Assembly (NCBI RefSeq): GCF_002902845.1
Contig: NZ_PPTF01000041.1
Coordinates: forward strand, 1 to 32,237
Direction of reading: 5' to 3'
DNA: 32,237 bases
DNA from: Chromobacterium sinusclupearum
GTDB lineage: Bacteria; Pseudomonadota; Gammaproteobacteria; Burkholderiales; Chromobacteriaceae
In this document: positions 7,617 to 18,829 of the stretch, piece after piece
Layout of the letters: every line of letters starts with the position of its first letter
Numbering within the stretch: the first letter of the stretch is position 1
Position numbers and translations under genes: made by a program
The notes under the pieces: model-generated
What the model saw: only the letters and a program-made list of their open reading frames with translations
Told to the model about the DNA's origin: nothing
The model's database searches: none

Positions 7617-8636
7617 ATGTTTACTGTGCGTCCCGTCCGCACTTCGGACCTGCCGGCCATCGAGCGGCTGGCCCGGGCCAGCGGCATCGGCGTCACCAGT
7701 CTGCCGAGCAACCGCGAGAAACTGTTCGAGCGCATCCAGCAGTCGGTCAGCGCTTTCGAGCACGAAGCCACCGGCGAAGCCAGCCGCGACTACTACATGT
7801 TTGTGCTGGAGCAGGGCGGCGTGGTGGCCGGCACGGCGTCGATCTGCGCGTCCGCCGGCTTCGACGAGCCGTTCTACAGCTATCGCAGCGAAACCGCCGT
7901 GCATGCCTCGCGCACGCTGGGCGTGCACAACCGCATCCATGTGCTGAACATCTGCCACGATCTGACCGGCACGGTGCAACTGTGCGGCTTTTATGTCGAT
8001 AGCGGCCTGGAGGCGATGGCGGCCGAGCTGATGTCGCGCGCGCGCCTGCTGTTCATCGCCGGCGAGCGCGAGCGCTTTGGCCGCCGCATCATCGCCGAGA
8101 TGCAGGGCATCCACGACGATGCCGGCCAGTCGCCGTTCTGGAACGCCATCGGCCGCCGCTTCTTCAATATGGATTTCCTGCAGGTGGAGCAGGCCTTCGT
8201 CAGCCACAGCAAGACTTTCATCGCCGAGCTGATGCCGAGCTACCCGATCTACGTGCCGCTGCTGCCGGACGAGGCGCAGCAATCCATCAGCCAGATCCAT
8301 CCGAATTTCGAGCGCGTGTGCCAGTTGCTGTGCAACGAAGGCTTCGAGGCCGACAACTATCTGGATATCTTCGATGGCGGTGCGGTGCTGACCGCCGAGC
8401 TGGACCGGCTGAAAACGGTGGAGCACAGCCGGGTTTATCCGGTGGAAATCCAGGCCAGCCTGCCGGCCCAAGCCAGCCTGCAATTGCTCAGCAATGATCG
8501 TCTGGCCGGTTTTGCCGCCACGTTCGCCCGCGTGGCGGTGGTGGACGGCGTGGCCTTCCTCAACCCGGACGCGGCCAAGGCGCTGGGCGTGGCCAGCGGC
8601 GACGCGGTGCGCGTAGCCGGTTTGCAGCAAGCATAA
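7617..8636 (+). CDS. aruF: Arginine N-succinyltransferase, alpha subunit
   Basis: The 339-residue product begins MFTVRPVRTSDLPAIERLARASGIGVTSLP, the classic AstA/AruF N terminus, preceded by AGGGAGGA 6 bp before the ATG. An in-frame upstream start overlapping the aruC stop lacks this. Arginine N-succinyltransferase moves succinyl from succinyl-CoA to the alpha-amino group of arginine (or ornithine), the first step of the AST pathway. The GNAT-like AstA fold is reflected in the conserved FYSYRSETAVHASRTLGVHN and FIAELMPSYPIYVPLLP segments, which recur nearly the same in the adjacent aruG. Two different subunits forming a heteromer is the Pseudomonas-type arrangement, in contrast to the single AstA of enterics. 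Confidence 0.94.
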   Translation: MFTVRPVRTSDLPAIERLARASGIGVTSLPSNREKLFERIQQSVSAFEHEATGEASRDYYMFVLEQGGVVAGTASICASAGFDEPFYSYRSETAVHASRTLGVHNRIHVLNICHDLTGTVQLCGFYVDSGLEAMAAELMSRARLLFIAGERERFGRRIIAEMQGIHDDAGQSPFWNAIGRRFFNMDFLQVEQAFVSHSKTFIAELMPSYPIYVPLLPDEAQQSISQIHPNFERVCQLLCNEGFEADNYLDIFDGGAVLTAELDRLKTVEHSRVYPVEIQASLPAQASLQLLSNDRLAGFAATFARVAVVDGVAFLNPDAAKALGVASGDAVRVAGLQQA

Positions 8637-8648
8637 GGAGAGCGGGCC

Positions 8649-11152
<2,504 letters not shown>

Positions 11153-11162
11153 GGGGAATGCG

Positions 11163-12509
11163 ATGAACGCCTATGAAGTGAATTTCGACGGTCTGGTCGG
11201 CCCGACGCACAATTACAGCGGCCTGTCCTTCGGCAATGTCGCCTCCACCAGCAACAGCAGCGCGGTCTCCAATCCCAAGTTGGCGGCCAAGCAAGGCCTG
11301 CAGAAGATGAAGGCGCTGCACGACCTGGGCTTCAAGCAAGGCGTGCTGGCCCCGCAGGAGCGGCCCGACGTGGCGTCCTTGCGCCGGCTGGGCTTCGGCG
11401 GCAGCGACGCCGAGGTGATCGCCCGCGCCGCCAAGGAAGCGCCCATCATCCTGGCGGCGGCGACTTCCGCATCGAGCATGTGGACCGCCAACGCGGCCAC
11501 GGTCAGCCCGTCGGCCGATACCGCCGACGGCCGCGTGCATTTCACGCCGGCCAATCTGAACAACAAGTTCCACCGTTCGATCGAGCATCCGACCACGCGC
11601 CGCGTGCTGCAGGCGATGTTCGCCGACGAAGCCCGCTTCGCCGTGCACGAGGCGCTGCCGGCGCAGATGCACTTCGGCGACGAGGGCGCGGCCAACCATA
11701 CCCGTTTCTGCGCGGATTACGGCCAGCCGGGCGTGGAGTTCTTCGTGTTCGGCGCTGCGGCCTTCGACATGCGCTATCCGAAGCCGGCCAAGTTCCCGGC
11801 GCGGCAGACGCTGGAAGCCAGCCAGGCGGTGGCGCGGCTGCATGGCCTGGCAGAGGATGGCGTGGTGTACGCGCAGCAGGACCCGGACACCATAGACGCC
11901 GGCGTGTTCCACAACGATGTGATCTCGGTAGGCAACGGCGAGGTGCTATTCCATCACCAGCAGGCTTTCTTGAACCAGGCCGCTGTGCTGGACGAGATCG
12001 CCCGCAAGCTGGCGGCCCGAGGCGGCCGTTTCACCGCCATCGAGGTGCCGCGCGCCGAGGTGACGGTGGAAGAGGCGGTGAAGAGTTATCTGTTCAACAG
12101 CCAGCTGCTGTCCAAGCCCAATGGCAAGATGCTGATCGTGGTGCCGGAAGAGTGCCGCAATAGCGAGAGGGTGTGGAGTTATTTGCAGAAGTTGGCCGCC
12201 AGCGGCGGAGCAATAGATGAAGTCCGCGTGTTCGACCTCAAGCAGAGCATGCAGAACGGCGGCGGCCCCGCCTGCCTGCGGCTGCGCGTGGCCTTGAATC
12301 AAGCGGAGCTTGCTGCGGTGAACCAGAAGGTGTTGATGAGCGATGCGCTGTTCGACGCGTTGAACGGCTGGGTGGACCGCCACTACCGCGACCGCCTGGC
12401 GCCGGCCGACCTGGCCGACCCGCAGCTGTTGACGGAGTGCCGCGGCGCCTTGGACGAGTTGACCCGGATATTGGGTTTGGGCAGCGTCTATCCCTTCCAG
12501 CTGGTTTGA
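11163..12509 (+). CDS. aruB: N-succinylarginine dihydrolase
   Basis: The 448-residue protein (astB/aruB) hydrolyses succinylarginine to succinylornithine, two ammonia and CO2, the second AST step. The N terminus [21 protein letters not shown] is diagnostic. Catalytic residues can be matched to the E. coli enzyme: Glu174 in FGDEGAANH, His250 in [12 protein letters not shown] and nucleophile Cys371 in [16 protein letters not shown] follows GGGGAATGCG, 10 bp after aruD. It is the last gene of the operon and is followed by a strong terminator, so the fifth enzyme, succinylglutamate desuccinylase, must be encoded elsewhere if the pathway is complete. Confidence 0.95.
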   Translation: MNAYEVNFDGLVGPTHNYSGLSFGNVASTSNSSAVSNPKLAAKQGLQKMKALHDLGFKQGVLAPQERPDVASLRRLGFGGSDAEVIARAAKEAPIILAAATSASSMWTANAATVSPSADTADGRVHFTPANLNNKFHRSIEHPTTRRVLQAMFADEARFAVHEALPAQMHFGDEGAANHTRFCADYGQPGVEFFVFGAAAFDMRYPKPAKFPARQTLEASQAVARLHGLAEDGVVYAQQDPDTIDAGVFHNDVISVGNGEVLFHHQQAFLNQAAVLDEIARKLAARGGRFTAIEVPRAEVTVEEAVKSYLFNSQLLSKPNGKMLIVVPEECRNSERVWSYLQKLAASGGAIDEVRVFDLKQSMQNGGGPACLRLRVALNQAELAAVNQKVLMSDALFDALNGWVDRHYRDRLAPADLADPQLLTECRGALDELTRILGLGSVYPFQLV

Positions 12510-12525
12510 TCCGGTCTCAAACCAT

Positions 12526-12563
12526 AAAGCCCGTTCCGGCCGTCTGGCCGGGGCGGGCTTTTT
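12526..12563 (+). terminator. Rho-independent terminator of the aru operon
   Basis: Arms AAAGCCCGTTCCGGCC (12526-12541) and GGCCGGGGCGGGCTTT (12546-12561) pair over 16 positions with two G-U pairs and a GTCT loop, and the stem runs into TTTTT. It lies 16 bp after the aruB stop. Confidence 0.9.
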
Positions 12564-12635
12564 GCTATTGCAACGCTTAGCGTGGCTTAACAAATCTATC
12601 ATCCCGCTATCCCGCGCGAGGGCTATGTTCAAAAT

Positions 12636-12651
12636 TGGCATGTATTTTGCA
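12636..12651 (+). promoter_or_regulatory. Sigma-54 (RpoN) -24/-12 promoter motif
   Basis: TGGCATG-N4-TTGCA departs from the consensus TGGCACG-N4-TTGCW at a single position, with the invariant GG (12637-12638) and GC (12649-12650) separated by exactly 10 bp. It points toward livH, about 520 bp away, with no recognisable gene between. Confidence 0.55.
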
Positions 12652-13016
12652 AGTCATCGCGGTGTGGGCGGGATGTCACAACGTGCCGAAACATCTTGTT
12701 GCAGATTTTTTGGACGGCGACATTGGCCTGATGAATGGATAGCAAGTGGTACTGTAGATTGTATGCAATTGAACAATGCTCATATTCAAGTGTTCGCAAT
12801 CGCTGCTGGCGCAGGGTGTCACGTGTTCGGATGTGAATAAAAGACATGGACAATATGACTGAAATGTAAAAGTGGCAGTAGAGGGCAAAGAGTTTGCCCA
12901 ATGGTAGCGGCTGGAAAAATTCCATCTGAAGGTTTTGGTATAAAATTCAATAAAATCAATTGGATATTTGAATTTAAATGAATTTTCCAGGCGGCGGATT
13001 TTACCGGTCTTCGTAA

Positions 13017-13046
13017 TTGACAGTCGATTGGATACATGGTGATAAT
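13017..13046 (+). promoter_or_regulatory. Sigma-70 promoter of the liv operon
   Basis: A perfect -35 TTGACA (13017-13022) and -10 GATAAT (13041-13046) are separated by 18 bp, behind an AT-rich tract that could act as an UP element. Transcription would start near 13053, leaving a leader of about 117 nt before livH. Confidence 0.65.
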
Positions 13047-13169
13047 CGGTTCGCCTGTCGGACAGAAGCCAAAATCAAGGCCCGCGGCAGGCAAACAAAA
13101 CAGGCAGCAGTCAATAAGAGGGAATACCCCCGCAAGCTGCCGGCAGACAAACAGAGGAGATCTCCAATC

Positions 13170-14099
13170 GTGGACATATTTCTGCAACAAATCCTGAACG
13201 GCCTCGTTCTGGGTAGCATCTACGCGCTGATCGCGCTGGGCTACACCATGGTGTACGGGATCATGGGACTGATCAACTTCGCCCACGGCGAAGTGGTGAT
13301 GTTCGGCGCCATGGTCACCATCACCGTCATCACTACGCTGATGGGCGCGGGCATTAATCTGCCGGGGCCTGCCCTGGTGTTGATCGGGCTGCTGGTGGCG
13401 GTGCCCGCCTGCATGCTGCTCGGCTTCGCCATCGAGCGCGTCGCCTACCGGCCGCTGCGCGGCAAGCAGCGCCTGGCGCCGCTGATCACCGCCATCGGCG
13501 TTTCCATCGTGCTGCAGCAAGTCGCCATCCTGATCTGGGGCCGCAACTACATTCCGTTCCCGCAGATTCTGGATCATGACGTGGTGACCATCTTCGGCGC
13601 CAGCATCACCAAGCTGCAAATCCTGATCATCGTGCTGTGCCTGGCCATCATGGCCGGCCTGCTCTTGATGGTGGAAAAGACCAAGCTGGGCCGCGCCATG
13701 CGCGCCACCAGCCAGAACCCGGCAGTCGCCGGCCTGATGGGCGTCAACGTCAACCACATCATCTCCGCCACCTTCGTCATCGGCTCCGGCCTGGGGGCGA
13801 TCGCCGGCGTGATGGTGGCCACCAACTACGAACAGGCCCACTACTACATGGGCTTCATGATCGGCCTGAAGGCCTTTACCGCAGCAGTGCTGGGCGGCAT
13901 CGGCAATCTGGGCGGCGCGGTGGCCGGCGGCATTCTGCTGGGCATCATCGAAAGCCTGGGCGCCGGCTATATCGGCACGCTGACCGGCGGTTTCCTCGGT
14001 TCCAACTATCAGGACATCATCGCTTTCTTCGTCCTGATCATGGTGCTGATCTTCCGTCCGTCCGGCTTGCTGGGCGAAAAAATGGCCGACCGCGCCTGA
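13170..14099 (+). CDS. livH: Branched-chain amino acid ABC transporter permease LivH
   Basis: I place the start at GTG 13170 (VDIFLQQILNGLVLGSIYALIALGY), preceded by AGAGGAGA; this gives 309 residues, the usual LivH length. An in-frame ATG at 13017 would add a polar, basic 51-residue extension and coincides with the -35 element. The protein is a polytopic inner-membrane permease; LGYTMVYGIMGLINFAHGEVVMFGA and the later LKAFTAAVLGGIGNLGGAVAGG motif are typical of the LivH/BPD_transp_2 family. It pairs with LivM to form the channel for leucine, isoleucine, valine or related solutes. First gene of livHMGF; no binding-protein gene precedes it. Confidence 0.93.
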   Translation: MDIFLQQILNGLVLGSIYALIALGYTMVYGIMGLINFAHGEVVMFGAMVTITVITTLMGAGINLPGPALVLIGLLVAVPACMLLGFAIERVAYRPLRGKQRLAPLITAIGVSIVLQQVAILIWGRNYIPFPQILDHDVVTIFGASITKLQILIIVLCLAIMAGLLLMVEKTKLGRAMRATSQNPAVAGLMGVNVNHIISATFVIGSGLGAIAGVMVATNYEQAHYYMGFMIGLKAFTAAVLGGIGNLGGAVAGGILLGIIESLGAGYIGTLTGGFLGSNYQDIIAFFVLIMVLIFRPSGLLGEKMADRA

Positions 14100-14114
14100 T
14101 CCGGAGGAGGAAAC

Positions 14115-15206
14115 ATGAATCTGAATACTCTGGATATCAAGAAGAAGATGGCGCTGTTCGCCCTTAGCGCTGTCGCGCTGCTGGTGCTGCCTTTTATCGT
14201 GGGCGGCGCGCTGGGCAACTCCTGGGTGCGCATCATCGACTTCGCGCTGTTGTATGTGATGCTGGCGCTGGGCCTGAACATCGTGGTCGGCTTCGCCGGT
14301 CTGCTGGACTTGGGCTTCATCGCTTTCTACGCGATCGGCGCCTATACCTACGCCTTGCTGAGCTCGCCGCATTTCGACATCCACTGGCTGTTCTTCCTGA
14401 CGATTCCGCTGGGCGCGGCGCTGGCCTCGCTGGGCGGGGTGCTGCTAGGGACGCCGGTGCTGCGGCTGAAGGGCGACTATCTGGCCATCGTGACGCTGGG
14501 CTTCGGCGAGATTGTGCGCATCTTCATGAACAACCTGAACTCGCCGATCAACATCACCAACGGTCCGCAGGGCGTCAACCTGATCGACCCGATCCACATC
14601 GGCGATGTTTCGCTGGGTAGAACCATAGAGCTGTTCGGCCTGAGCTTCCACAGCGTCTACCTCTACTACTACCTGTTCCTGGCGCTGACCGTGGGCGTGG
14701 TGATCATGGCTTTCCGCCTGCAGCACTCCCGCATCGGCCGCGCCTGGGTGGCGCTGCGCGAGGATGACATCGCCGCCGCGGCGATGGGCATCAACATCCG
14801 CAACATCAAGCTCTTGGCCTTCGGCCTGGGCGCGCTGTCCGGCGGCGTGGCCGGCGGACTGTTCGCGTCCTTCCAGGGCTTCGTGTCGCCGGAATCGTTC
14901 AGCCTGCTGGAATCCATCATGATCCTGGCGATGATCGTGCTGGGCGGCATGGGCCATATCCCGGGCGTGATCCTGGGCGCGGTGGTGCTGACCATCGCCC
15001 CGGAAATTCTGCGCGACGTGATCGGCCCGCTGCAGATGAAGACCTTTGGCCGCATGATTGTGGACCCGGAAAACGCCCGCATGCTGTTGTTTGGCCTGGC
15101 GATGGTAGTGATGATGCTGGTCCGTCCGGAAGGGATGTGGCCGTCCAAGCGCCGCAAGGCTGAATTCCAGCATGCAAAAGAAGAAGCGGCTGCGCAGAAA
15201 GGTTAA
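14115..15206 (+). CDS. livM: Branched-chain amino acid ABC transporter permease LivM
   Basis: This 363-residue inner-membrane permease starts 15 bp after livH with GGAGGAGG as ribosome site. Family features are LNIVVGFAGLLDLGFIAFYAIGAYTYALL, the TLGFGEIVRIFMNNL segment, the EAA-like loop VALREDDIAAAAMGINIRNIKLLAFGLGA (approximately residues 212-240) and GGMGHIPGVILGAVVL. It forms a heterodimer with LivH. A charged, Lys/Glu-rich C-terminal tail follows the last membrane span. The stop lies two bases before the livG ATG. Confidence 0.93.
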   Translation: MNLNTLDIKKKMALFALSAVALLVLPFIVGGALGNSWVRIIDFALLYVMLALGLNIVVGFAGLLDLGFIAFYAIGAYTYALLSSPHFDIHWLFFLTIPLGAALASLGGVLLGTPVLRLKGDYLAIVTLGFGEIVRIFMNNLNSPINITNGPQGVNLIDPIHIGDVSLGRTIELFGLSFHSVYLYYYLFLALTVGVVIMAFRLQHSRIGRAWVALREDDIAAAAMGINIRNIKLLAFGLGALSGGVAGGLFASFQGFVSPESFSLLESIMILAMIVLGGMGHIPGVILGAVVLTIAPEILRDVIGPLQMKTFGRMIVDPENARMLLFGLAMVVMMLVRPEGMWPSKRRKAEFQHAKEEAAAQKG

Positions 15207-15208
15207 TC

Positions 15209-15975
<767 letters not shown>

Positions 15976-15979
<4 letters not shown>

Positions 15980-16686
15980 GCATTCTGGAAGTCAAAAACC
16001 TGCAAGTGGCCTATGGCGGCATTCAGGCAGTCAAGGGGATCGATTTTCACATCAACCAGGGCGAGCTGGTCACGCTGATCGGCGCCAACGGCGCGGGCAA
16101 GACCACCACGCTGAAGACCCTGGTGGGCATGGTGAAGAAGTCCGGCGGCAATATCGTTTACGACGGCAAGGATGTGGCGTCCATTCCGTCTTATGATTTT
16201 GTTCGCCATGGCCTGGCCATGGTGCCGGAAGGCCGCGGCGTATTCGCCAAGCTGACGGTGGAGGAAAACCTGCAAATGGGGGCCTACTACCGCGACGACA
16301 AGGCAGCCATCCAGAACGAGATCGAACACGTCTATGAGCTGTTTCCGCGGCTGAAGGAGCGCCGGCTGCAGCTGGCCGGCACCCTGTCCGGCGGCGAGCA
16401 GCAGATGGTGGCGATGGGCCGCGCCATGCTGTCCAAGCCCAAGCTCTTGTTGCTGGACGAGCCGTCCATGGGTCTCGCGCCCATCATCGTCGAGAAGATC
16501 TTCGAGATCATCCAGATGATCGCCAAGCAGGGCGTGACCATGTTGCTGGTGGAGCAGAACGCCAAGCTGGCGCTGGAGGTGTCGCAGCGCGGCTACGTGA
16601 TGGAGAGCGGCCGCATCACCATGAGCGGCAACGCCAAAGAGCTGCTGGACGATCCGCGCGTGCGCAACGCCTATCTGGGCGAATAA
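15976..16686 (+). CDS. livF: Branched-chain amino acid ABC transporter ATPase LivF
   Basis: The 236-residue second ATPase subunit has Walker A GANGAGKTT, signature LSGGEQQMVAMGRAM, Walker B LLLLDEPSMGL and ending ARNAYLGE-like (RVRNAYLGE), diagnostic of LivF. It starts inside the livG stop codon and closes the operon, followed by a terminator. In related transporters LivF and LivG can serve several binding proteins encoded elsewhere, which fits the missing livJ/livK here. Confidence 0.95.
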
Positions 16687-16703
16687 GCTCCGCCTTCTCA
16701 CGG

Positions 16704-16735
16704 AAACCCCCGCCGGCCTCGCCCGCGGGGGTTTT
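16704..16735 (+). terminator. Rho-independent terminator of the liv operon
   Basis: AAACCCCCGC (16704-16713) pairs with GCGGGGGTTT (16725-16734), followed by TT beyond the stem after one A. It ends next to the stop of the convergent ABC-F gene; on the minus strand the trailing T-run is only three bases, so its effect in that direction is probably weak. Confidence 0.8.
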
Positions 16736-16736
16736 A

Positions 16737-18152
16737 TTATTTCCGTTCGCTCCGGAGCGGCAGCCGGTAGGGTTCCACCCGGCCGACGGCATCCAGAAAA
16801 TCGGCGTCGTGGGAGATCAGCAGCATCGCGCCCGGGTAATGCTGCAATACGTCGATGACGTGCTGGCGGGTGATGAGGTCTAGATTATTGGTCATCTCGT
16901 CCAGAATCAGCAGCGCGGGCGGACGGGCGGCGATCAGCGCCAGCGACAGCCGGGCTTTTTCTCCGCCGGACAGCGTGGCCACGTCGGCGTCCACCGCGGC
17001 GTCGTCGCGGAACAGGAAATCGCTGAGGAAATGGCGCAAGCGCTGCGGCGGCCAGTCTGCAGTGCGCTGGCGCAGCGTTTCCAGAACCGAGACGCCAGGG
17101 CGCAGCGTGGCGTAATGCTGGTCCAGATAGCCGATTGGGGCCGGCGTCAGCCAGTCGCCGCCCAGCCGGCGCGCCGGCGCGACACCGGCGATGGCGCGCG
17201 CCAGCGTGGATTTCCCAGAGCCATTGCCGCCGGCCAGCGCCAGCCTTTCTCCGCGCGCCAGCCGCAGGTGGATGCCGTCGAGCACGGGGCGCTGGTAGCC
17301 GACGCTGCCGTCGCTGATCTGCAATACCAGGTCCGTCGCGCGCTCCCCTTCTATCAGCTGAAAGCGCGGCGCGATGCGTTCCGGCAGGCGCAGGGACGAG
17401 AGCCGGTCGTTCACTTCGCGCCGCTGCTCGGCCAGCTCCGCCTGCTTGCGGCCGGCGGTGGTGTTGCCGCGCCCCAGTTTGGTGGGCGATTTGATCGTGG
17501 CCCACTTGCTTTCAGCGATGCTGCGCGCGCCGCGCTCGCGCGCTTTCCCGGCGCGCTCCTGCTCGCGCATGCGGGCTTGGTGTGTCGCTTCCTGCTCCCG
17601 TCTCAGGCCGGCGCGTTCTCTTTCCAGCGCGGCGCGCTGTTGTTCCCGCTCGCGCAGGAAATCGGCGTAGCGGCCCGAGAAGATTTCGATCTGGCCATCG
17701 CCGATATGCCAGATGCTGTCGCAGACTTCATCCAGCAGCGCCAGGTCGTGCGTCACCAGCGCGATGGCGCCGCCAAAGCCGCGCAGCATGCGGCTCAGGG
17801 CGCGGCGGTTGCGGGTGTCGAGATGGTTGCTCGGCTCGTCCAGCAGCAAGAGGTCGGGGTGGCCCGCCAGCGCCTGGCTCAAGGCTTGATTGACGCGTTG
17901 GCCGCCGCTGAGCTCCTCGTATCGCTCCACGATTTGCGGCAGGTAGCCGATGCGCGCGGCCTCGGCGCGGAGGATGCGGCCGGGCTCAGACGGCAGTTCG
18001 CCCAGCAGCATTTTCAGCAGCGAGGACTTGCCGCTGCCGTTGGCGCCGACGATGCCTATGCGTTGGCCCCAATCGATTTGGGCGTGGAAGTCGGAAAAAC
18101 AGGTTTTGCGCGGGAAGGCAAGGCTGAGGCCTTGCAGTTGCATGATGGGCAT
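16737..18152 (-). CDS. ABC-F family ATPase, probable ribosome-protection type
   Basis: A 471-residue soluble protein with two ABC domains and no membrane span: Walker A GANGSGKS (36-43) and GGNGSGKS (308-315), signatures LSGGQR and LSGGEK, Walker B DEPSNHLD in the first and the unusual DEMTNNLD in the second. The inter-domain linker (about 160-265) is long, highly charged and helical, the part that reaches into the ribosome in ABC-F proteins. Lacking the C-terminal extension of Uup and shorter than EttA/YheS, its size resembles antibiotic-resistance ABC-Fs (Vga, Msr, VmlR). The start at 18152 is set by GAGA six bases upstream; that site is buried in a predicted leader structure with a short upstream peptide, which supports an antibiotic-induced role. 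The antibiotic class cannot be read from sequence. Confidence 0.88.
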   Translation of the reverse strand: MPIMQLQGLSLAFPRKTCFSDFHAQIDWGQRIGIVGANGSGKSSLLKMLLGELPSEPGRILRAEAARIGYLPQIVERYEELSGGQRVNQALSQALAGHPDLLLLDEPSNHLDTRNRRALSRMLRGFGGAIALVTHDLALLDEVCDSIWHIGDGQIEIFSGRYADFLREREQQRAALERERAGLRREQEATHQARMREQERAGKARERGARSIAESKWATIKSPTKLGRGNTTAGRKQAELAEQRREVNDRLSSLRLPERIAPRFQLIEGERATDLVLQISDGSVGYQRPVLDGIHLRLARGERLALAGGNGSGKSTLARAIAGVAPARRLGGDWLTPAPIGYLDQHYATLRPGVSVLETLRQRTADWPPQRLRHFLSDFLFRDDAAVDADVATLSGGEKARLSLALIAARPPALLILDEMTNNLDLITRQHVIDVLQHYPGAMLLISHDADFLDAVGRVEPYRLPLRSERK

Positions 18153-18158
18153 GAGAAA

Positions 18159-18238
18159 TCTCGCGTCAGGGTGGTTTCAAGCGCCGCTTGTGCGGCTACC
18201 GGCCCCGTAGTGGGGCATTACGCGAGAACGTGGCTCAT
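18159..18238 (-). promoter_or_regulatory. Translation-attenuation leader of the ABC-F gene
   Basis: In mRNA sense, UCUCGCGU (18227-18220) in the leader reading frame can pair over all 8 bases with ACGCGAGA (18166-18159), which contains the ABC-F ribosome site six bases before its AUG. Two small hairpins lie inside: GCCCC/GGGGC (18202-18216) and GCCGC/GCGGC (18183-18196). A ribosome halted at the end of the leader peptide would cover the upstream strand and free the downstream site. This matches the arrangement of erm and ARE ABC-F leaders; it is inferred from sequence alone. Confidence 0.65.
18218..18238 (-). CDS. Putative six-residue leader peptide (MSHVLA)
   Basis: A complete ATG-to-TAA frame of seven codons encodes MSHVLA, ending 65 bases before the ABC-F start. 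Its last two sense codons and stop form the upstream strand of the stem that sequesters the ABC-F ribosome site. The leader's own ribosome site is weak (GGAAT about 10 bases upstream). Such short frames occur by chance, so the evidence is the exact placement in the structure rather than the peptide itself. Confidence 0.5.
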   Translation of the reverse strand: MSHVLA

Positions 18239-18267
18239 GTCGAAGGATTCCAATCAAATATCTTGCC

Positions 18268-18296
18268 ATTTTTCCAAAAAGCGCCGCTTTTGACAA
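18268..18296 (-). promoter_or_regulatory. Candidate promoter for the ABC-F leader
   Basis: Minus-strand TTGTCA (18296-18291) and AAAAAT (18273-18268) are 17 bp apart. A start near 18261 would give a transcript beginning just before the leader peptide. The -10 match is only four of six, and the element overlaps the terminator of the upstream gene. Confidence 0.3.
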
Positions 18297-18305
18297 GGCG
18301 CTTTT
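18277..18305 (-). terminator. Terminator downstream of the Cys-rich protein gene
   Basis: On the minus strand AAAAGCGCC (18305-18297) pairs with GGCGCTTTT (18285-18277) around an 11-base loop, with a T-run formed by the stem end. It lies about 45 bp after the stop of the small secreted protein. A second, perfect 10-bp hairpin (GGCGCGCCGC 18312-18321 and its complement 18325-18334, 3-base loop) lies just before it. Confidence 0.6.
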
Positions 18306-18350
18306 GACGAGGGCGCGCCGCATGGCGGCGCGCCAACTGCCAAGACGAGC

Positions 18351-18563
18351 TTATTGTTTCTTTTCCGCCGCCTTCTCTTCGATCTTGGCCTTGCATGCCG
18401 GAGAGATCTTTTCCTTGTTTTCTATGAGACAGGCCTTGATCTGCTCGCGGCCTTTCTTGCCGGCGCACAGCTTTTGCGCGTCGTCCTTGCAGGGCGTGTC
18501 GCTGGAAGCGAAGGCGGAGGCGGCGAAACCCAGCGCGCAGAGGGCGATCAGCAATTTTTTCAT
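18351..18563 (-). CDS. Small secreted cysteine-rich repeat protein (GLG1-type repeat)
   Basis: The 70-residue product starts at the ATG preceded by AAGGACC (an in-frame longer form lacks this). Residues 1-19 form a Sec signal peptide ending SAFA. The mature part has four cysteines (25, 33, 45, 57) with spacing C-7-C-11-C-11-C in DTPCKDDAQKLCAGKKGREQIKACLIENKEK, closely resembling one unit of the Cys-rich GLG1/FGF-receptor repeat (PF00839 type), then a Lys/Glu-rich tail. It is probably a periplasmic protein with two disulfides. Function is unknown; bacterial members are small secreted proteins of undetermined role. Transcribed toward the ABC-F gene but separated from it by two hairpins. Confidence 0.78.
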   Translation of the reverse strand: MKKLLIALCALGFAASAFASSDTPCKDDAQKLCAGKKGREQIKACLIENKEKISPACKAKIEEKAAEKKQ

Positions 18564-18829
18564 TTTGGCGGTCCTTATGTTGTTGATTGAGGCGAAAGTG
18601 CCCGTAAGCGCATATGCGGCTAATGGACGCGCTATTTTGTTCAGCGCATGCTGATAGCTCAAGTAAATGTGTATTAAAGATTTTGCTTTTGGCATACAAA
18701 TCTACAAGATTTTGCCAGCTGCAGGCTATCTTGGCCGGTGTCTAAGTCCTCTGGAAATGATATTGGAATTGGTGCGTAGTGCTTGTCTGTCGTATGCTTG
18801 CGCGCACCGCTCCTTGCGCAAGGAAGAAT
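18564..18829. other. Divergent promoter region, Cys-rich protein and YdcF-like gene
   Basis: The 266-bp stretch contains no gene. For the minus-strand gene a possible promoter is TTGAGC (18662-18657) with CAAAAT (18639-18634), spacing 17. For the plus-strand gene only weak candidates are seen. Confidence 0.35.

Larger units (their letters stand above)
12564..13169. other. Long noncoding upstream region of the liv operon
   Basis: About 600 bp without a convincing gene. It contains a sigma-54 promoter motif (12636-12651), a perfect 7-bp stem GGGCAAA/TTTGCCC (12883-12899) with a 3-base loop and no following T-run, an AT-rich block (about 12935-12990), and a sigma-70 promoter (13017-13046). A small RNA starting at the sigma-54 site is possible but not shown. 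Open frames here lack ribosome sites. Confidence 0.5.

Noticed and set aside
12562..12840. Plus-strand frame of 92 codons after the aru terminator
   Set aside because: It starts inside the terminator region, lacks a ribosome site and has no recognisable protein character.
16704..16735. Bidirectional terminator also serving the ABC-F gene
   Set aside because: On the minus strand the hairpin is followed by only three T residues, so a role in that direction is not supported.
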